Assembly: GCF_000143415.4 (NCBI RefSeq)
Contig: NW_003314265.1
Coordinates: forward strand, 3,654,443 to 3,718,442
DNA length: 64,000 nucleotides
From: Selaginella moellendorffii
Taxonomy: Eukaryota; Streptophyta; Lycopodiopsida; Selaginellales; Selaginellaceae
Direction: 5' to 3'
In this document: positions 1 through 11,469 of the stretch, piece after piece
Numbering within the stretch: position 1 is the first letter of the stretch
Layout: each line of letters begins with the position of its first letter
The notes under the pieces: model-generated
Database searches by the model: none
Told to the model about the DNA's origin: nothing
Seen by the model: only the letters and a program-made list of their open reading frames with translations
Position numbers and translations under genes: made by a program

Positions 1-300
1 AAGGAAGAGGCTAGGCCAAGACTTCCACGCTCAAGCTAGCAGGTCTGGAATTCCTGGTATGTAACGTGCTCTAGAATCGTTTCGATCGTCCAAACTTCTC
101 GTGCAATACGAGGGATGCAGTCAAGCGTTGGCCTTTGGCAGCAACAAAACGCTCCGGTCATAGCGACGGGAAGAGACGGTCTCGCAAGTTGTGCTACGGC
201 TCTGATGTGGCCGTTTCCAGCGTCATGATCGACATAAACGTCCGAGTTTTCGAGGGGACATACGCTCAAAACAGTGAAGCCAAGCTGGCCTTGGTTTAAT
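1..300 (+). pseudogene. PPR gene fragment (decayed)
   Basis: This stretch matches the better-preserved PPR pseudogene at 3.3-3.9 kb in the same orientation. Shared blocks include the segment around 'gtaacgtgct', the 'gggatg...tcaagcgt' block, 'ctcgcaagttgtg', and 'acgctcaaaac.gtgaagcc'. The reading frame is broken by stops and deletions, and most of the repeats between the blocks are missing. It is best read as a truncated duplicate of a PLS-class PPR gene. It continues beyond the left edge, so its full extent is unknown. Confidence 0.6.
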
Positions 301-859
301 TCTTTAGGAGAGTTGTGTCAATCCAAGAGCCGTTCCACCTGTTATCTGGAAGCATGGGTGAAAGAGAAGTTTCGGACCACTTATGCGCTTCGATGCTACA
401 AAGTTTTCCATGGTCCTCAAGGGATGCTTTACATATCCTGATCCTTATCAGGTCAGGGCAGACTGTGGAGTGGAGTGATAAAATTTGCAATGCCAACAGT
501 TCCTCTTCCGAGCATGAAGTCTGGTCCACCATCCGAGCTCCCTCTTTGTTTGGCCCCTTTGCTTCCGCTTGTCCATAGAGGGACTCCTGGTCGATCTTCC
601 GATTCTTCCACTGGACAAATCCCCTGATATTCACGTCACCATAGCACCTGAGAGACAGACATTTCTCACCTGAAAGCAAATCTGATTTCATTGGTCCATT
701 TTCCACATCTTTAATACTCAGCTCTGCAGGAAGAGATCTAATGCTGTTTTGATAGTGTTCTGGTGCCCATTCTGAAGCATGAGACTGATGAATGCAAAAA
801 TGCAAGTGTGTTGTGAGTTGCTGGGAACCTTGCTCCACTCCTCGATCCAAAAGATCTTC

Positions 860-3060
860 ATGCTTTAAGCTTCATACTCGATCTTCTTGTTCTTTCAGTG
901 GATGGAAGTAGTGTGGGTGGAAGTTGGAGGACTCCTAACTTGACATAAGAAGAGACTACTTAATATATGAAAGACAACAAGAGAAAAAGCCTTTCTGCTT
1001 GGACTGCTGAATCTGTAAAATGGTCTCAGTCGCCTCATCACTGAATGGCCAATGTCTACCTTGATGGTGCTTGGTGTTGTTGTGGCTTATATAAACTGCC
1101 AAAACAAACTGGAGTTGCTAGCATTCAGAATACAAAACCACAAAGTGTACACCTAGTATCCCCTGAGGCCTTAAGGTGATCACTGCATCACTATCAAATT
1201 GCCTTGGTAACAATATTTGTCCAACTGTGCTTTTATATACATAATTAAGATTCGGATAATTGTTAATAAAACTAAACCCTTTAAATTATGTCTTAAAATA
1301 TTTAAAAATATAGTTTTTTCATAAAAACAAATTTTATTATAAAAGTTTAGGTTCTTAATCTTTGAACTACAAAAATTTTAACAAATGAAAATAAAAATTA
1401 TTTAAGGTATATAAAATCTTTTGATGATTGTTTTTGTTAGGAATCATTTAGTGTGTTGGATAAAATAATTCTAAAAAAATATTTATAATTTTAAATATAT
1501 TTTAACAATTATAATGGACTTTTAAATTTCACTTAGCAACAGTAAGTAACAAAATAAAACACAAATAACTTTATAACTCATTTATTTTAAAATATAATTA
1601 GTGTTGAGGCAACCTTGATGTAGCCAAAATTATAACTTTTTATAGAAATTTTTATAAGTAATTGTGTATGATATTTTGAGAGAGTCAAGGAGTCATTAAT
1701 AAAATTGAACCTTTTAAATTATATTCTAATATATTAACTTTTCCATGTATTACTTTTACTATAATATAGAAATATTTTTTTTTTCATAGTTTCTTCCATA
1801 TAAAAGTTTATGCTTTTAAATTTTAAACTATCATAATTTTTAAACTAGAAGAGTAAAAACTAACTTTTAAAAAGTTATTTTTAAACTATAAAAAATCTTT
1901 TATCTTCAAGCTGATTGAGCATATATAAAGAGAGTGTTAATTAAAAATTTATAATAAAAATTTTATCTTTATAAATATATTTAAATATTATAAAGGTTTT
2001 TTAAGTTTTACATTATAATTTTTAATATTTACTTGTGAATTAAAAAATAATTTATTTAAATCAAGAGAGGCCTTTGTGGTTTAACAATAAAAATAAAATA
2101 TTAATATTTCATATAAATCTGATGTTTTATATAAGTTATTAATAATTTAAAGGTAATTTTTGATTTATTTAATGGAAAGAATTAAATAATTTCTCTATAA
2201 AATATATTTAAAAAGATTAAAAATAAATTAATTAAACTTTTATATTAATTAAAAAGAACACTAGTGTGTATTTGAGGAAAAAATTATATTTTACTAAACT
2301 AAATGAGTGTTCTATACATATTTATGGATTTTGTGATAATTATTGAAAGTGAGTATTTTGAATAATAAAGTTTTTAGGATAATAAAAACAAAAACCATAA
2401 AAACTTAAATTACAGAACTTATAGAAAACAAAATGGTTAATATGTTTTATGTAATTGATAATGTAAGAAAGGTGGCTGAGAGGTTTGGATTGAAAATTTG
2501 CTTTGTTAATAACTTATTACTTTTTTGCTTTAATAAGACGACAGAATTAGTTTCCAATGTGTTATTTAACGAATTGTAAGTTATGATGTAATTTGTAAAT
2601 ATAGTTATCTTTTTAAAGTAAATTTAAATTATTTAACTTATTTAAAAAATCTTGATTTAATTTACAAAATAAAGTTTTGGTCTTTTTTACTAAAACTTGA
2701 ATTTTAAACTTAATTTCTCTTTTATTGAAAATTCAACATAAATGCCATACTCCACCAATAAAGATTTACAACACTGAACACCACTAACTTTTGTTCACAA
2801 CATGGACAACAATATTAAAATCCCATACTCTTAAAACATATTTATGTTGCATTTATAACAATTTTATACTTATTATTGAGGACAATAAAAATGGGATGGA
2901 TCATTTTATCATTTAGACTAAGAGATGCATGGTTTTATAAAACTTTACTTGAGGATATGACTAAATAAATCCTGGCAGCTGGGACGAGATGAATGATTTT
3001 TATAATGTTTAAATCTTTCCCTGTAAATGCTATCAGACCTCTTCTTTAAACTATTTTACC
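860..3060. other. AT-rich gene-free island
   Basis: From about 1200 to 3050 the sequence is strongly AT-rich, with many A/T runs and short near-repeats of the kind 'tttaaattat' and 'aaattttat', and no open frame worth reporting. I see no terminal repeats, transposase or reverse-transcriptase motif. A TATA-like 'cttatataaac' lies near 1088, but no gene follows on the plus strand. The island may be old repeat DNA separating the two PPR fragments. Confidence 0.5.
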
Positions 3061-3124
3061 TTTAAGGTTTAGGGCTCCTCCTGGAATAAGGGAAAGCCAC
3101 GCCGAACTCGATCGGCTCGGCTAT

Positions 3125-4696
3125 TCCTCGAATGCGGGTGCTGCTTCACATGTACCTCCAGGTGCGCAAGCATGGCGGAAGCGTGCCGGATCTTCGAGGG
3201 CGTCGCTCGTTCTGAGAGCGGTAAGGAATATCTAGCTCTAGAGATATTTCACCGCATGCGCGCTGAGGGATGTGCCCCGGATTCGCCGAGCTTTGTCGCA
3301 GCGGTCAAGGCGTGCTCCAATCTGGCGGCCAAGGAGGAGAGGCTCGAATTTTCGCCCGAGATCCGTCTATTTGCACACTCAAGCTGACAGGTATGGAGTT
3401 CTTTCCGACGTCTACGTGTGTAACGTGCTGAGAATTGAGGAAGCTCGCGGAGTCTTTGAGGGATTCTCCTGCCAAACGTTGTGTCGTGGACGAGTTTGAT
3501 CCTGGGGCACGAGCTGCCAAACTTGTGATCGAATGGGACTGTACAGTACGTCCTGAATGGTGAGAACAAGGTAGGCATGTTTTTCTTCTCGCTCATGCAG
3601 TGCGAGGGATGCGTGCCAGATGGTCAAGCGTTTTGCGGTGCTCAAGACCTTCGGCAGCTTGGCAGCGAGAACAAAAGGCTTTTCCAGGTGTTTAGATCGT
3701 TTTGCTCGCAAGTTGTGAGCAGCGGCTTCGAGTCTGATGTGTTCGTTGCCACCGCCATGGCTGGCAACATGGTGGAGGCCCGCAGAGTTTTCGAAGGAAT
3801 GGCCCGTCGAGACGTTGTCTCCTGGACGACAATCATACTGGGACACGCTCAAAACGGTGAAGCCGAGGTGGCCTAGGATTTCTTCTCAAGGATGCAGTCG
3901 GATGGAGGGTGTGTAGCGCACGCCAAGGTTTTTGTTGCTGCAATCCTGGCGTGCGCGATACGCAAGAGCCGTTCCAGCGAATCGATGGGACGCTGGTGAA
4001 GCTCCGAGCTTTGGAGAAAGGGATGGAAGTTCACAGCAGAGCAGCAAAGCACGGTTTTGATTCAAGAGACGTGTTCGTGGGAAGCAGTTTGGCCGATCTT
4101 TACGGCAGCTTGGTGGATGCTCGACGAGTTTTCAACGGAATGCCATCACAGGACGTGGTTCCATGGACGGCATTTGTCCTGGCATACGTAGAAAACGGGG
4201 AAGCCGAGACCGGGCTGGAACTGTTTGGACAGGAAGGCTGCGTTCCCGGTTGGCCGGATTGAAAGCCTGTACTTGGCTGGCAGCACTACAGACAGGGAGA
4301 CAAATTCGCACTCAAGTCTGTGAGAGCGGCCTTGAGAGAAACTTGAGTTCCCTGGTGGACTTCTATTGCGAGTGTGGGAGAATGGGTGAAGCACGACAGG
4401 TATTCGATTTATTTGGTTCTTAAACGAAAGACACTATGATTTGGACGACAGGATACAGTCGCCAAGGCCAGACAGAGAGCGCTATCGACTTCTTCAACCT
4501 CAAGCAAGACAGAGGCCTCCGTCCAGATGCCATCACTTTCACGTTTATCCTCGCCGCTTGCAGCCATGCCGGCCTGGTTGACAAGGGAAAGGAGTACTTC
4601 GAGCTCAAGCACTACCGGAGGGTGGTGAGGCTGGATGAGAGGCATGGCGCGGCCTTATCCATGGCAAATATCTATTGGAGTCTCAGGATGGTGTAA
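3125..4696 (+). pseudogene. PLS-class PPR pseudogene
   Basis: Fragments of pentatricopeptide repeats occur in shifting plus-strand frames. Near 3172 a frame reads 'MAEACRIFEGVA'. Near 3720 there is 'SDVFVATAMAGNMVEARRVFEGMARRD', followed by a 'VVSWTTIILGHAQNGEAE' type repeat; similar repeats lie near 4070-4210. The last frame, at 4436-4696, has 'RPDAITFTFILAACSHAG' and an E-domain-like end 'AALSMANIYWS'. These are typical P, L and S motifs of plant organellar RNA-editing PPR proteins. Several frameshifts, stops and short deletions separate them, and no single frame spans the gene, so it is called a pseudogene. Heavy splicing is unlikely because the breaks fall inside motifs. Confidence 0.75.
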
Positions 4697-4824
4697 GAAG
4701 AGTTTCAAGTGCTGGCAAGGAGGAATGAGTTACTGATAGCAGGAAAGAGATAGCAGGAAGGAGAGCAAGCTTAGATTACATCTCGTTACAGAGCGGTAAG
4801 CAAATCTTTCTTACTCTTCTCTAC

Positions 4825-5775
4825 CTACATGACGCCTTGATGTTTCAGGATTTCTCCGATGAGCTCGCCTTCGCGGATGAAGAGAAACGTCGGCACCTCG
4901 ACGACGTTTCGCTCCTTGAGGAAGGCCATGCAGTCGTCGTTCTCGTCGCCGTGCATGCGCGCAAACACGGCCGTGTCGGCCATCTTCTTGGCCAGCTTGA
5001 TGACGGTGGGGTACACTTTCACGCAGGGGCCGCAGTGCTTGAGACCAACGTCGAGGACAACGAGCTTGTCGTCGTCCCTGTGCTTCCGGATGAGGGCCTC
5101 GACGTCGCCGCGGCTGTGGAGCTGGGTGATGGCCTTGGAGGAGTCGCCATAGTAGAGCACGTCCCCGAGCAGCATGTCCTCGGTGATGCCTTCCTCCTCG
5201 TGGACCTTCTCGCCGCTCTTGTAGAAGATGAAGTGGGGGACCTTGGCGACGCCCTCCCGGCGGAACATCTCCTTGGTCTCCTCCGACTCGTCAGCCAGTA
5301 TGAGGCGGAAGACAACGTCCGGGCACGTCCGGCTCAGCTCCACCATGGCCGGATATATCCGCTTGCTGTTGACGCTGTGGCTCTCGGCGTACTCCACCAC
5401 CACCAGCTTCTCGCCCGCGTCCCGCAGCATCGCCTGGAACTCGAGCTCCGTGGATATCATCTTGACGGGATCCTCTTTGGTGGCGCTGCCATTGCCTTTG
5501 TTTCCTTTGGCCGAGGAGGTAGCAGCACCACTGGGTGCTGCTGTCGAAGAGGAAGAAGACGAAGAAGAAGAAATTGGCGAAGAAGCTCTTGTTGGTCTTT
5601 CCAGTCTGTAGCACACGTCTCCAATTCCTGGCAGCCGAGCTGTTCTAGAGCTCCTCCAAGCAGCTAGTCCTCTATGGCTACCTCTCTCCCAATTCTTCCC
5701 ACCCCTGCTAGCAGTGAGAGACGATGAGGCTCCCAAAACTCCTGCCATGGCTGCCCGGCTCAAACTCTCCAGCAT
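4825..5775 (-). CDS. CDSP32: CDSP32-like plastid thioredoxin
   Basis: This intronless gene encodes about 316 residues, with two thioredoxin folds after a Ser-rich, Arg-rich chloroplast transit peptide. The first fold has lost its redox cysteines: the site reads 'ESHSVNSK'. The second keeps the active site 'HCGPCVK', followed by the cis-Pro 'VEVPTFLF'. That arrangement of one dead and one live domain is diagnostic for chloroplast drought-induced stress protein of 32 kDa. In angiosperms CDSP32 reduces plastid 2-Cys peroxiredoxin and methionine sulfoxide reductase B. The open frame extends upstream without an ATG, so the first in-frame ATG at 5775 is taken as the start. A poly-Ser/Ala linker separates transit peptide and mature protein. 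The stop follows 'ILKHQGVM', close to the usual family end. Confidence 0.9.
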   Translation of the reverse strand: MLESLSRAAMAGVLGASSSLTASRGGKNWERGSHRGLAAWRSSRTARLPGIGDVCYRLERPTRASSPISSSSSSSSSTAAPSGAATSSAKGNKGNGSATKEDPVKMISTELEFQAMLRDAGEKLVVVEYAESHSVNSKRIYPAMVELSRTCPDVVFRLILADESEETKEMFRREGVAKVPHFIFYKSGEKVHEEEGITEDMLLGDVLYYGDSSKAITQLHSRGDVEALIRKHRDDDKLVVLDVGLKHCGPCVKVYPTVIKLAKKMADTAVFARMHGDENDDCMAFLKERNVVEVPTFLFIREGELIGEILKHQGVM

Positions 5776-5989
5776 CTCGTCGCCCCGAGAGGATAAGAGT
5801 AGTGCCAAGTTGCTCCACTCCTCCAAAATATAAAGTGGATATCCTGATAATACCCGTTAAGTTTGGCTTTGATCGCTCTCTTTGCTTCGATAGTCTCGTG
5901 TCTCGATAGTAAAAGTGGTGCCCGGACGTTGACGGGAAAAAATCTCTTTCGCGGTCGTAAGGCTTTGGTTTAGTTTGAGGGGTCTCTTC

Positions 5990-8269
5990 TCACGAGTACT
6001 TAAACTTTTTGTGCGAAGGCGAGGCCACGATGACTCTCTTTAGGCCCGTGTCCACGCCGTCGTGGTCGCAGTGATCAGTGTATGTAGTCCTCCTCGACAA
6101 TCTCGGGCCTGGCGATTCCCTCTCCTCCACTTTCTTCCACCTTGAGTTCCGGCTTGACGAGGAGGCCTCATCGCGCTTTCGTTTCCTGCGTTCCTCGTGT
6201 TCCTCCCGTTTCTTTTTCTTGTGCTGCTTGGAGTCGTCCGGCCTGTGTCTCTTCTTGTACTTGAACTTCTTCGGCTGCATTGTGTCGGCATCGGGCAGCT
6301 CCTCTATTGGATCGAAAAAGTACGTGCAAGCCTTAGCGTCACCGGCCGTCGCGCGCTTCCTGTTGGTTAGAATGCTGTCGCCGCGAATGATTCGGCCCAG
6401 TATTCCAGTATTTCCAGTGTTTGCAGTAGTCGTTGCCAACAGCCTGTGGGCAAGGACGAATGCCGCACGGATCTACAACAAGCAGCTCTTGTAAACGTAT
6501 ACACATCACTTTAAAATCTTCTCGCGTACCTTGGGAATCTGGAAAGAGTTCTTTCCTATATCGTTCTCTGGTGCCTGGAATATGTAAGCGTTTTACTATC
6601 TGCAGTACAAATATGTAGAAATAATACCTGAGGATCCTCGACAGCTAGCAAAAACGGCCGTTTGTAATCAACAAACCTGCAAGTTGGCATCACAAAGAGT
6701 CCTTGACCAAACAGAATATATTAAACTCACCCCTTCGAAACCTTCGAGAAAAACCTTCCACCGTCAGCGCAAGAGACCCCAACCTCTCTTATGTTGAGAC
6801 TACGACCAAACAAATCAAAGAAGTCCAGCTGCAATAAAATATAGAAATGAGAGATTCAGATGGAACAAAATTCGTGTGTACTACCAGCAAAACACCCAGA
6901 TTAGTTTCGAGATTGCCGCCATGATGCCGACTCGGGTGCATCTGGGAAGAAAGTCAATCAGCCGATAATACAGAAGTCATGATATGCTTTACCTGAAGAT
7001 GCGTAATGAGCATGATTAGAAGACCATATGAGCCTATTCCACCACAGTACACCTACAACATCAACGGTTAAACCTTTCCTTGCCATGATCAAATTATACC
7101 TCATTCAGTTCTCTTTGTTGAAGAAAGATCTTTAGCACCATGCATAAAGGCCGCAGAGGAGGCAAAGTTCCAATAGCTCGCTGTTTGGAAGGCGCACGGT
7201 CACATACAAAAATCCTTCTAACTTTCATAATGAAGTCACCTGTATGAACTTTGCTGCTTCGGGTCCATTTCTTAAATCGAAACTAAGGAGCGGAAGAAAA
7301 GGAAATTCAAGACGAATGAAATGGCTTATCACGCTGCTTCACCTGATATCAAATGAAATTCCACTCGTTGATTCCACAAACTTTATAATCGGGACGCGTG
7401 CTTTTGATATGATCTGCATCAAGACAGCAGTTAGTTGTGATTCCAATTACAATTGTCTACCGTTATTTTCCTGGCCAACTTTCGCTTCCTAAGCTCTATG
7501 GAAATTGCTCTAAGACCGCTTACGATCCTATCGCATCCTGAGTCTAGAATCACAGCCTGCAATTTTTGTGTTCAGAAAAGAGAAAACTAAACAAATCAGA
7601 ACGGGCTGTCTTACATCAATGTCGCTCGTCGGAAGATAGAGCCCAGTAGCATATGATCCAAAAATTTCAATCTAGAACCAAAAGAAACAAGGCTGGATTC
7701 ATAATCAAGAAAAAAGAACGAAGCGGACCTTACAGTGTGACCACAGCGACTTTATCGCATTGCTTATACGATTAATAGCTGCAGCACGTTCGGCCTCTTC
7801 CTCCACAGTCGGTGAGATGAACGTACAAAAATCTAAAATCTCTGAAGCACAGAAAAAAAAAATGAGCTCGTTAGCTCCCAGAAAAAGTGCGCGAACCTTG
7901 ATGGAGCTGGAGCACTGGACTCCGGAAAGTCGTTTCTCTAGCCTCCATCCACGGCCAAATCTTCTTGTCATTGTAGTTGTCCACTTCCAGGTCCAACTCG
8001 TCACTGGCGGCGAGATTTACCAAGGCCTCGTCGGGATCCTCTTCCTGCTCCACGGCTTTCACAAGCCCGTCGACAGCGAGCGAAATGTAGTCAATCTCCG
8101 CCTCGCCATCGCTGATTTCAATCACGCTTCCCGGAGCGGCGGAAGCACCCGGATTTCCATCCTCGCTTCTCACAGCCGGCGCCTCTACAATCTCATCTGC
8201 GTCACCTAGGGCGAAATCCATGCCGATCGGCGCCAGTCGATCGTAGACGAACGCATTGCTGCCTTCCAT
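5990..8269 (-). CDS. Non-canonical poly(A) polymerase, TRF4/5 (PAPD5)-like
   Basis: This multi-exon gene runs right to left. Exon 1 (8269 to about 7900) is acidic and ends 'SPVLQLHQ'. The next exon reads 'EILDFCTFISPTVEEEAERAA..IKSLW'. Then comes the nucleotidyltransferase motif 'IEIFGSYATGLYLPTSDIDV' near 7625-7680, with the metal-binding Asp pair in SDID. Further exons give 'ISKARVPIIKFVES', 'DLRNGPEAAKFIQ', 'VYCGGIGSYGLLIMLITHLQ' and 'NLGVLLLDFFDLFGR'. The last exon (about 6464-5990) carries 'ILGRIIRGD' and a Lys/Arg-rich tail, as in TRF4. The family adds short oligo(A) tails in the nucleus that mark RNAs for the exosome (TRAMP complex). Exon limits in the middle are approximate. It is head to head with the glutamine synthetase-like gene, sharing about 130 bases. 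Confidence 0.88.
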
Positions 8270-8403
8270 GGCCGAGCCGAGCTATAAACCCTAGCTAGGG
8301 CGAAAAGATTCTAATTTTAGGGGAATATCCCGCCGTGAGCTGCGGCCAATAAGAACTGCCCACGTCACTATTGTGGAGCACCGAGAAAGAGAGAGAGAGA
8401 GCG
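8270..8403. promoter_or_regulatory. Shared divergent promoter with telo-box and GA repeat
   Basis: Only 134 bases lie between the two opposed start codons. They contain 'ataaaccctagctaggg', a telo-box-like AAACCCTA element at about 8286, and a GA dinucleotide run at about 8389-8402 immediately before the plus-strand ATG. Both are common in plant housekeeping promoters and 5' leaders. Bidirectional function is inferred from spacing only. Confidence 0.5.
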
Positions 8404-10378
8404 ATGGCGCCTGGAGCCGCGACTTCCGAGCTCGAGAGCTTCGCTCAAGAGAGAGGAGTGGAAAATTTCCTGGTATGTAAACGAGCAGCGATCTCGAGCG
8501 CCAGGGTCCTAGCTAAAGATTTGCGAAAAAACAATCAATGCAGATAAGTTTCGTGGACCTATTAGGCGTGTCTCGAGCGAAGCTCGTTCCAAAGTCGGCA
8601 ATCCGCGAGATGGAGATCAAAGGAGCTGGGTTTGCTGGCTATGCCGCACACTTTGACATGAGTCCAGCAGATCCCGACCTGGTGAAGCCAATAGAAAAGA
8701 GAGAGTGCGACTTAAAAAGAGCGTTTTTTTCTTCTAGTTTGCGGTGCCTGATCCTCGAAGCGTGATCCAACTTCCATGGAAACCAGCAGTAGCTTGGGTG
8801 GCCAGCGATTTGTACATGAACGGCAAGCCCGTACAACAGGATCCTCGCAGAGTCTTGCGAACTCAGGTGTGTCAAAACTCTTTTCTTGAGAAGAATTCAT
8901 AGCTTTCACAGGTTGAGATTGCCGAGAGTAAACACTTGAGGATGAAAACCGGGGTCGAATGCGAGTTTTTCATCCTGTCCGGAGGTAGCGATGTTCATCA
9001 GCTGTCGGACCGATTGGATAAGGCAGAGAAACCAGGCTACGAACAGGTAAGAAACAGGGAAAAATAGAAGAGAGAAGAAAAACAGAACTTGTTGCTTACC
9101 ACCAGATTGCTCTCATGAGACGGTACGACCTGATCGCGGAAGTTCTTCACTACTTGGAAGTTCTTGGATGGAAACCATATCAGGCTGATCACGAGGTTCA
9201 AGCTTTTGGTTTTTCTCGTCATCATCTTCCCAGCTTCTTTTTTCTTGCTCCAGGATGCAAATGGTCAGTTTGAGATTAACTGGGAGTATGACGATTGCAT
9301 CGCTACTGCTGATAAGCACGTCTTCTTCAAGTTCATGGTGAAATCACTAGCTGAAAAATATGGTACCTCTTCTTTTCTTTCTTCGCTTTCTCGAGCTCTA
9401 TCGATTGATCTCCTGTGGTCTTTTCTCAGGTCTCAAGGCGACGTTTATGCCCAAACCTTTTGTAAACCAAACTGGCAATGGAACACATTGCCATGTCTCG
9501 GTCTGGGATACTTCCGGCGAGCACAACGTTTTCCTTGACAAGCAAGACAAGCTTGTGAGCTTTCCCCAGTCTTTTGCCTTCGTTTTGATATCTTTCTCTA
9601 TTCTTGCAGGGATTGTCCACGACTGCTTATGAGTTCCTCGGAGGAGTGCTCCAAAACACCAAGTCGATCACTGCCATTCTCAACCCCACCGTCAATAGCT
9701 ACAAGCGCATCGATGGAAGCACCACCCTTTCTGGCTCTTCATGGGCTCCTTGCTCCATCGCATACACTGGAAACAATCGTACTCACTTAATACGGTACAA
9801 AAGGCCAGATAACTTCCGTCGTTGCAGACTTAACAAGCTTTTATGCAGCATACCCGACGGTGGTCGATTCGAGCTTCGTCTCGCAGATGGAGCAGTCAAT
9901 CCATATCTTTTCCAAGCTGCCATCTTGGGTGAGTTTCAAGTGATTTACGTGTAGCTCTGAACCTCGCAACTTTCTCGCAGCTTGTGGCCTTCACGGGCTT
10001 GATCATCACGTCCATCCGGGACCATCAGCCGATTGGAACGGCCATCTTCCGCCACCTGAAGGGAAGGTAGCGAGTTTTCTCATTCTGTCCTTCGGAAGTA
10101 GAACTCTGTAGCATGGCTGTTGTTTTCGTTTTTTTTCTTTTCTTTGCAGGCAGTGCAAATTCTTCCCACCAGTCTAGCCGAAGCTCTGAAAGAATTCTCT
10201 GCTTCTGCCACCTTGAGAAAGGTAAGCTTTTGCTTTCTCGAGAGCTCTTCTTATCCTTGTGCGACAGGCCCTTGGCGAAGAATTTGTCACGAGCTACTCG
10301 AAGATCCAGACTGAACGATGGAGATCCTTCACACAACACTTGAGCAAATGGGAAATCGATAACACCATTGACTGCTGA
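8404..10378 (+). CDS. Glutamine synthetase-like, bacterial type III/GlnT family
   Basis: At least ten short exons with clean GT-AG borders were traced: 8404-8472, 8544-8681, 8738-8866, 8912-9046, 9106-9195, 9254-9362, 9430-9554, one from 9610, then later ones to the stop at 10376-10378. The product has about 430 residues. It starts with a GS beta-grasp part ('ISFVDLLGVSRAKLVP'). Catalytic-domain motifs follow: 'VECEFFIL', 'NGQFEINWEY', 'NQTGNGTHCHVSVW', 'NSYKRIDG', 'NNRTHLIRIPDGGRFELRLADGAVNPYL'. The end, 'HLSKWEIDNTIDC', fits the GlnT/type III branch first described in rhizobia rather than plant cytosolic or plastid GSII. It has no evident transit peptide. The substrate could be ammonia or an alkylamine (gamma-glutamyl-methylamide synthetase relatives). 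Introns show it is a resident nuclear gene. Confidence 0.85.
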
Positions 10379-10407
10379 AACTCGAAACCTCGTTGCAATG
10401 CAAATGG

Positions 10408-11419
10408 CTACTTTGGGATACGCCACCGGCTATTCTCTCCCGAAGTTTTCCATTTTTCCGAGCTCTTCAGTTTCGCCTTCCATTCCTTCTTAGATGCTCC
10501 CTCCTCATCCTCATTCTTCACTTGCAAGTTTGCCTCGTCGTCGTCTTCATTCCCTTCTCTAATCCTTTTCCCCTCTGCTTGGAGATCCCCGATCATCATC
10601 TCCGTCGTCTTCGTGGTTATTCCTCGAACATACCATGAGACTGGCGGCGGTGGAATCAGAACTGGCTGAACTTCCTGATGGAGATTCACAAGTGACGCTA
10701 CTCTGCCTGCTTCACCCGGCTCACCATCCACGTAAAACGGCTTTATCTCCCAGGTTCCTTCAAATCTCTTCATAAATCCTTCCTTGGCTAGCTTGTAGCT
10801 AACCTGGGAAGGAAAACGAATCGTCAGTAAGTTTGTGCTACATTAAAATCTCCTCACCGTGTGTGAGCTTTGATCCTCGTCGACAAGCACACGCACGTCT
10901 ATAGTCCCTGAGAACCACAGGAACTTCCAAATGGCAGCTTGCTCGACCTCTACAAGCTGCCTGTTGTTCTCGGCTTTAATCACCTTGCGGTATTTTACCT
11001 CCTAGAGATTCGAGCTAAAGCAGGAACACAAAAACACGAGAAAACTGACCTTGATGTTCTTGAAGACGCGCTTGTTTCCTGGATCAGTGATGATCCCAAA
11101 CACAGCTTCCGGTGGGAGGCCAACTTTAAATGTGGATTTCAAGTGGCACAGAGTTCCTTTGGGAACAGTAACCTGGGAAAGTAGCAACAGCCAGTCAAAA
11201 CCAATCCAGTCTATCCTACGCAACGCTCGTACTGCAGTGATCGGCGGCTCATCGACCCAGGATGGGTTGCTTCTCCACAGTTTGAGCTGATCCCAAAATC
11301 TCTCCCGAAAAGCCGGCACCGAATCCCTCGATTCCTGGAAGACATTGCGATGTGCTTGCTCGAATCAGTCACCAGCGAAAACCCTCGCTTACCTCGGATT
11401 TCGCTGAGTCCCTGTCCAT
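10408..11419 (-). CDS. DUF220 family protein
   Basis: Four exons run leftward. Exon 1 is tiny ('MDRDSAKSE', from ATG at 11419). Exon 2 holds '[23 protein letters not shown]'. Exon 3 gives '[20 protein letters not shown]' and 'VRVLVDED'. Exon 4 gives '[18 protein letters not shown]' and ends in a charged tail at 10408. The '[11 protein letters not shown]', '[13 protein letters not shown]' and 'MKRFEGTW' motifs are hallmarks of the plant DUF220 family, which resembles START/polyketide-cyclase folds. No function is established. Its 3' end faces the end of the glutamine synthetase-like gene, with only about 29 bases between stop codons. Confidence 0.8.
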
Positions 11420-11469
11420 CCTCTCAACTCAAACCAAAAATAAAGTGATTCGAACTCTCGTTCTCTATT

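Noticed and set aside
296-850. 184-residue minus-strand open frame
   Set aside because: It begins at a TTG rather than ATG, has no recognisable domain, and adjoins PPR debris; likely chance.
4837-5667. Long plus-strand frame opposite the thioredoxin gene
   Set aside because: It is the antisense shadow of CDSP32, whose frame has clear thioredoxin motifs.
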